A stretch of 7,260 bases of DNA, taken from positions 1 through 7,260 of the forward strand of contig JAEWIK010000317.1 in NCBI GenBank assembly GCA_023387135.1, written 5' to 3'. Shown in pieces: positions 5,798 through 7,260 of the stretch; the first letter of the stretch is position 1, and each line of letters begins with the position of its first letter. The notes beneath the pieces are model-generated. The model was not told where the DNA came from and did not search any database. It was given only the letters and a program-made list of their open reading frames with translations. This DNA is from Actinomycetes bacterium. GTDB taxonomy: Bacteria; Actinomycetota; Actinomycetes; Propionibacteriales; Propionibacteriaceae. Made by a program: the position numbers and the translations under genes.

Positions 5798-6295
5798 ATG
5801 GCTGAACTGGTGGCGCTCTACGGCGAGGACGGCAGGCCGACGGGAGAGGTCGTCGACCGCGCCGAGATGAGGGCCCGCAACCTGCGTCACGCCGCCACGC
5901 TCGTCGTGGTCCTCACCAGCGAGGACCTCGTCTACGTCCATCGGCGGACCGACACCAAGGACGTCTACCCGGGCTACTACGACTTCGCGGCGGGCGGGGT
6001 GATGCAGGCGGGGGAGGAACCCGACGAGTCGGCCGCCAGGGAGGTCGCCGAGGAACTCGGCGTGACGGGCGCGCGACTCGTCAGGCTCTTCGAGGCCGAC
6101 TACGCCGACGAGCGCACCACGTTCCACGCGTTCTGTTACGAGTGCCGCTACGACGGTCCGATCACCTGGCAGCCGGAGGAGGTCGCGTGGGGGGAGTGGG
6201 TGACGCCGGCGCGCCTGCTCGAACTGCTCGACGAACTGCCGTTCATGCCCGACACCCGCAGTTGCTTCGCGTCCTGGCTCGACTCGTGGAGGTAG
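5798..6295 (+). CDS. NUDIX hydrolase, YfcD-like
   Basis: A 165-aa protein. A perfect NUDIX box (G-x5-E-x7-R-E-U-x-E-E-x-G-U) spans residues 67-89, with metal-binding residues Arg81, Glu82, Glu85 and Glu86. The region before it, RHAATLVVVL and VHRRTDTKDVYPGYYDFAAGG, matches the E. coli YfcD type within the NUDIX superfamily, related in layout to isopentenyl-diphosphate isomerases. It should cleave a nucleoside-diphosphate-linked substrate with Mg2+ or Mn2+ in the cytoplasm; the substrate cannot be told. The ATG at 5798 has GGGAG about 11 nt upstream and lies 16 bp after the recQ stop, so the pair probably shares a transcript. Longer upstream starts would overlap recQ out of frame and encode a low-complexity basic leader, so they are rejected. 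Its stop directly abuts the stop of the convergent LacI gene. Confidence 0.93.
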   Translation: MAELVALYGEDGRPTGEVVDRAEMRARNLRHAATLVVVLTSEDLVYVHRRTDTKDVYPGYYDFAAGGVMQAGEEPDESAAREVAEELGVTGARLVRLFEADYADERTTFHAFCYECRYDGPITWQPEEVAWGEWVTPARLLELLDELPFMPDTRSCFASWLDSWR

Positions 6296-6302
6296 CTACC
6301 TC
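6289..6302. repeat. 14-bp palindrome centred on two abutting stop codons
   Basis: GAGGTAGCTACCTC is a perfect palindrome whose centre falls exactly between the NUDIX TAG (6293-6295) and the LacI TAG (6298-6296). Both genes end AGG-TAG. There is no spacer for a normal hairpin loop, so it is a poor terminator; no other terminator separates the genes. Confidence 0.6.
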
Positions 6303-7260
6303 GTGCCCGGGTCGCTGGAGGCCCTGACCACCAGCTTGGGCTGCAGGATCACCCGCTGGTGGACGTGGTCGGGGTCGCCCGACGAGTGCTCGAAGAGCAA
6401 CTGTGCCGACCGGTAGCCGAGCTCGGCGACCGGCTGCCTGACGGACGACAGCGGCACGATCCAGTCGGCGGCGAAGGTGATGTCGTCGTACCCGACCAGC
6501 GCGACGTCCTCGGGGACGCGGACGCCCGCCGCCGTGAGGGCGCGATAGACGCCGAAGGCGAGCATGTCGTTGCCGCAGAAGATGGCGGTCGGGACGCCGC
6601 TGGCCAGGAGCCGTTCCGCGGCGCGCATGCCGTCCCTGATGCCGATGTTCTCGACTGTCTCCTCGATGAGCGCCCGGGTGGGGTCGAGCCCGGCGTCCAC
6701 GATTGCCTGCCGGGCGCCCTTGCTGCGCTGGTCGAACTGGTGCAGGACGTGACGGCCACCGACGAAGGCCACCCGCTCGTGGCCGAGCGACAGCAGGTGC
6801 GTCACCGCCTGGCGGGCCCCCGAGACGTGGTCGACTGACACCGAGCAGTGGTTGGCCGAGTCCTTGAAGTCCAGGAACACTATCTGCGGACGCTCGGACG
6901 GCGGCAGCTCGCGCGCGATCCTCACGTTCGCGCTGGCCGGGGTGAGCAGCGTCCCGCGGACGCGCTGCGCGGCGAGCATCTGCAGGAGCTGCTTCTGCTT
7001 CTCGACCGAGTTCCCCGAGTCGCAGAGGATCATGACGTGGCCGCTCTCGTTGGCGGCCCGCTCGACCGCCCCGGCCACCTCCATGAAGAAGGGGCTCTCG
7101 ATGTCGAGCACCACCAGGCCGATCACCTGGCTGGAAGCGCCGGTGAGCACGCGGGCGAGCTGGTTGGGGACGAAGCCGAGTTCGGCGATGGCCCGCTCGA
7201 CCGCCTCACGGGTGTGCCTGCGGACGCGCTCGGGCCGGTTGATGGTGTTCGACACCGTCC
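6296..7260 (-). CDS. LacI-family transcriptional regulator, 5' end cut by window
   Basis: About 320 residues are visible; the open frame runs past the right edge. The first visible residues, TVSNTINRPERV, are the second half of a LacI helix-turn-helix (usual form GVSxxTVSxxLN), so roughly the first 15-25 residues lie outside. GTG at 7255 is an internal valine, not the start. A hinge helix follows (FVPNQLARVLTG), then the periplasmic-binding-protein-like sensor domain with VIGLVVLDIESPFF, a stretch ending GTLLTP, GHERVAFVGG, TAIFCGNDMLAFGVYRAL, DVALVGYDDI and SSVRQP, all typical of the family. It would bind an operator as a dimer and release it on binding a small ligand, usually a sugar; the ligand is not predictable. 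No sugar transport or catabolic gene is visible; its targets are probably beyond the right edge. It is convergent with the NUDIX gene with no intergenic bases. Confidence 0.95.
   Translation of the reverse strand, partial: TVSNTINRPERVRRHTREAVERAIAELGFVPNQLARVLTGASSQVIGLVVLDIESPFFMEVAGAVERAANESGHVMILCDSGNSVEKQKQLLQMLAAQRVRGTLLTPASANVRIARELPPSERPQIVFLDFKDSANHCSVSVDHVSGARQAVTHLLSLGHERVAFVGGRHVLHQFDQRSKGARQAIVDAGLDPTRALIEETVENIGIRDGMRAAERLLASGVPTAIFCGNDMLAFGVYRALTAAGVRVPEDVALVGYDDITFAADWIVPLSSVRQPVAELGYRSAQLLFEHSSGDPDHVHQRVILQPKLVVRASSDPGTR

Noticed and set aside
3970..5799. A 609-codon minus-strand open frame opposite recQ
   Set aside because: It mirrors recQ almost exactly, is Arg/Gly/Pro-rich without any family motif, and arises from GC-rich third positions of recQ.
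4092..5870. A 592-codon plus-strand frame inside recQ and into the NUDIX gene
   Set aside because: Highly basic low-complexity translation, and it overlaps intact recQ throughout; a frame shadow.
1..7260. CRISPR array, tRNA, rRNA or insertion sequence
   Set aside because: I saw no regularly spaced repeats, tRNA-like cloverleaf, rRNA sequence, transposase motif or terminal repeats on either strand.

Overview
The window is high-GC actinobacterial DNA. The GC-rich third codon positions, GTG starts, a DUF2510 protein and a leaderless-type recQ promoter all point that way, probably to a mycelial or pseudonocardial actinomycete. The genus cannot be fixed from the sequence alone. The window has two parts that differ in composition and gene content.

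Left part (about 1-3620, all genes on the minus strand) is an accessory-looking run of small envelope proteins. In transcription order these are: a compact lipoprotein subtilisin-like protease (3619-2867); a secreted or membrane-anchored protein whose C-terminus resembles the SAR2788-type putative toxins (2828-1932); a 372-aa two-TM membrane protein with an unassigned C-terminal domain (1841-723); a 64-aa two-TM protein whose start overlaps the previous stop by 4 bp (726-532); a 93-aa two-TM protein with a C-terminal DUF2510 motif (375-94); and the first 29 codons of another possible gene leaving the window (89-1). Hand-counted 60-base samples here run about 55-57% GC. Gaps are 38, 90, -4, 156 and 4 bp, with stem-loops in or around two of them, so this looks like one operon with internal attenuation or processing points.

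Middle (3620-3948) is a divergent intergenic region. It holds a perfect 14-bp palindrome in front of the protease gene, a long orphan hairpin, and a probable leaderless promoter for recQ.

Right part (3949-7260) looks like ordinary chromosomal background at about 73-77% GC in hand-counted samples. It holds a full-length RecQ helicase (Zn-binding and HRDC regions intact), then a YfcD-like NUDIX hydrolase 16 bp downstream on the same strand. A convergent LacI-family regulator is cut off at the right edge; its stop codon directly abuts the NUDIX stop.

The most interesting candidate system is the left cassette. A membrane-tethered serine protease lacking a recognisable propeptide sits directly upstream of a membrane-anchored toxin-like protein, followed by several membrane proteins of unknown function. 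A reasonable but untested reading is a protease-processed surface effector with accessory, export or immunity membrane proteins.
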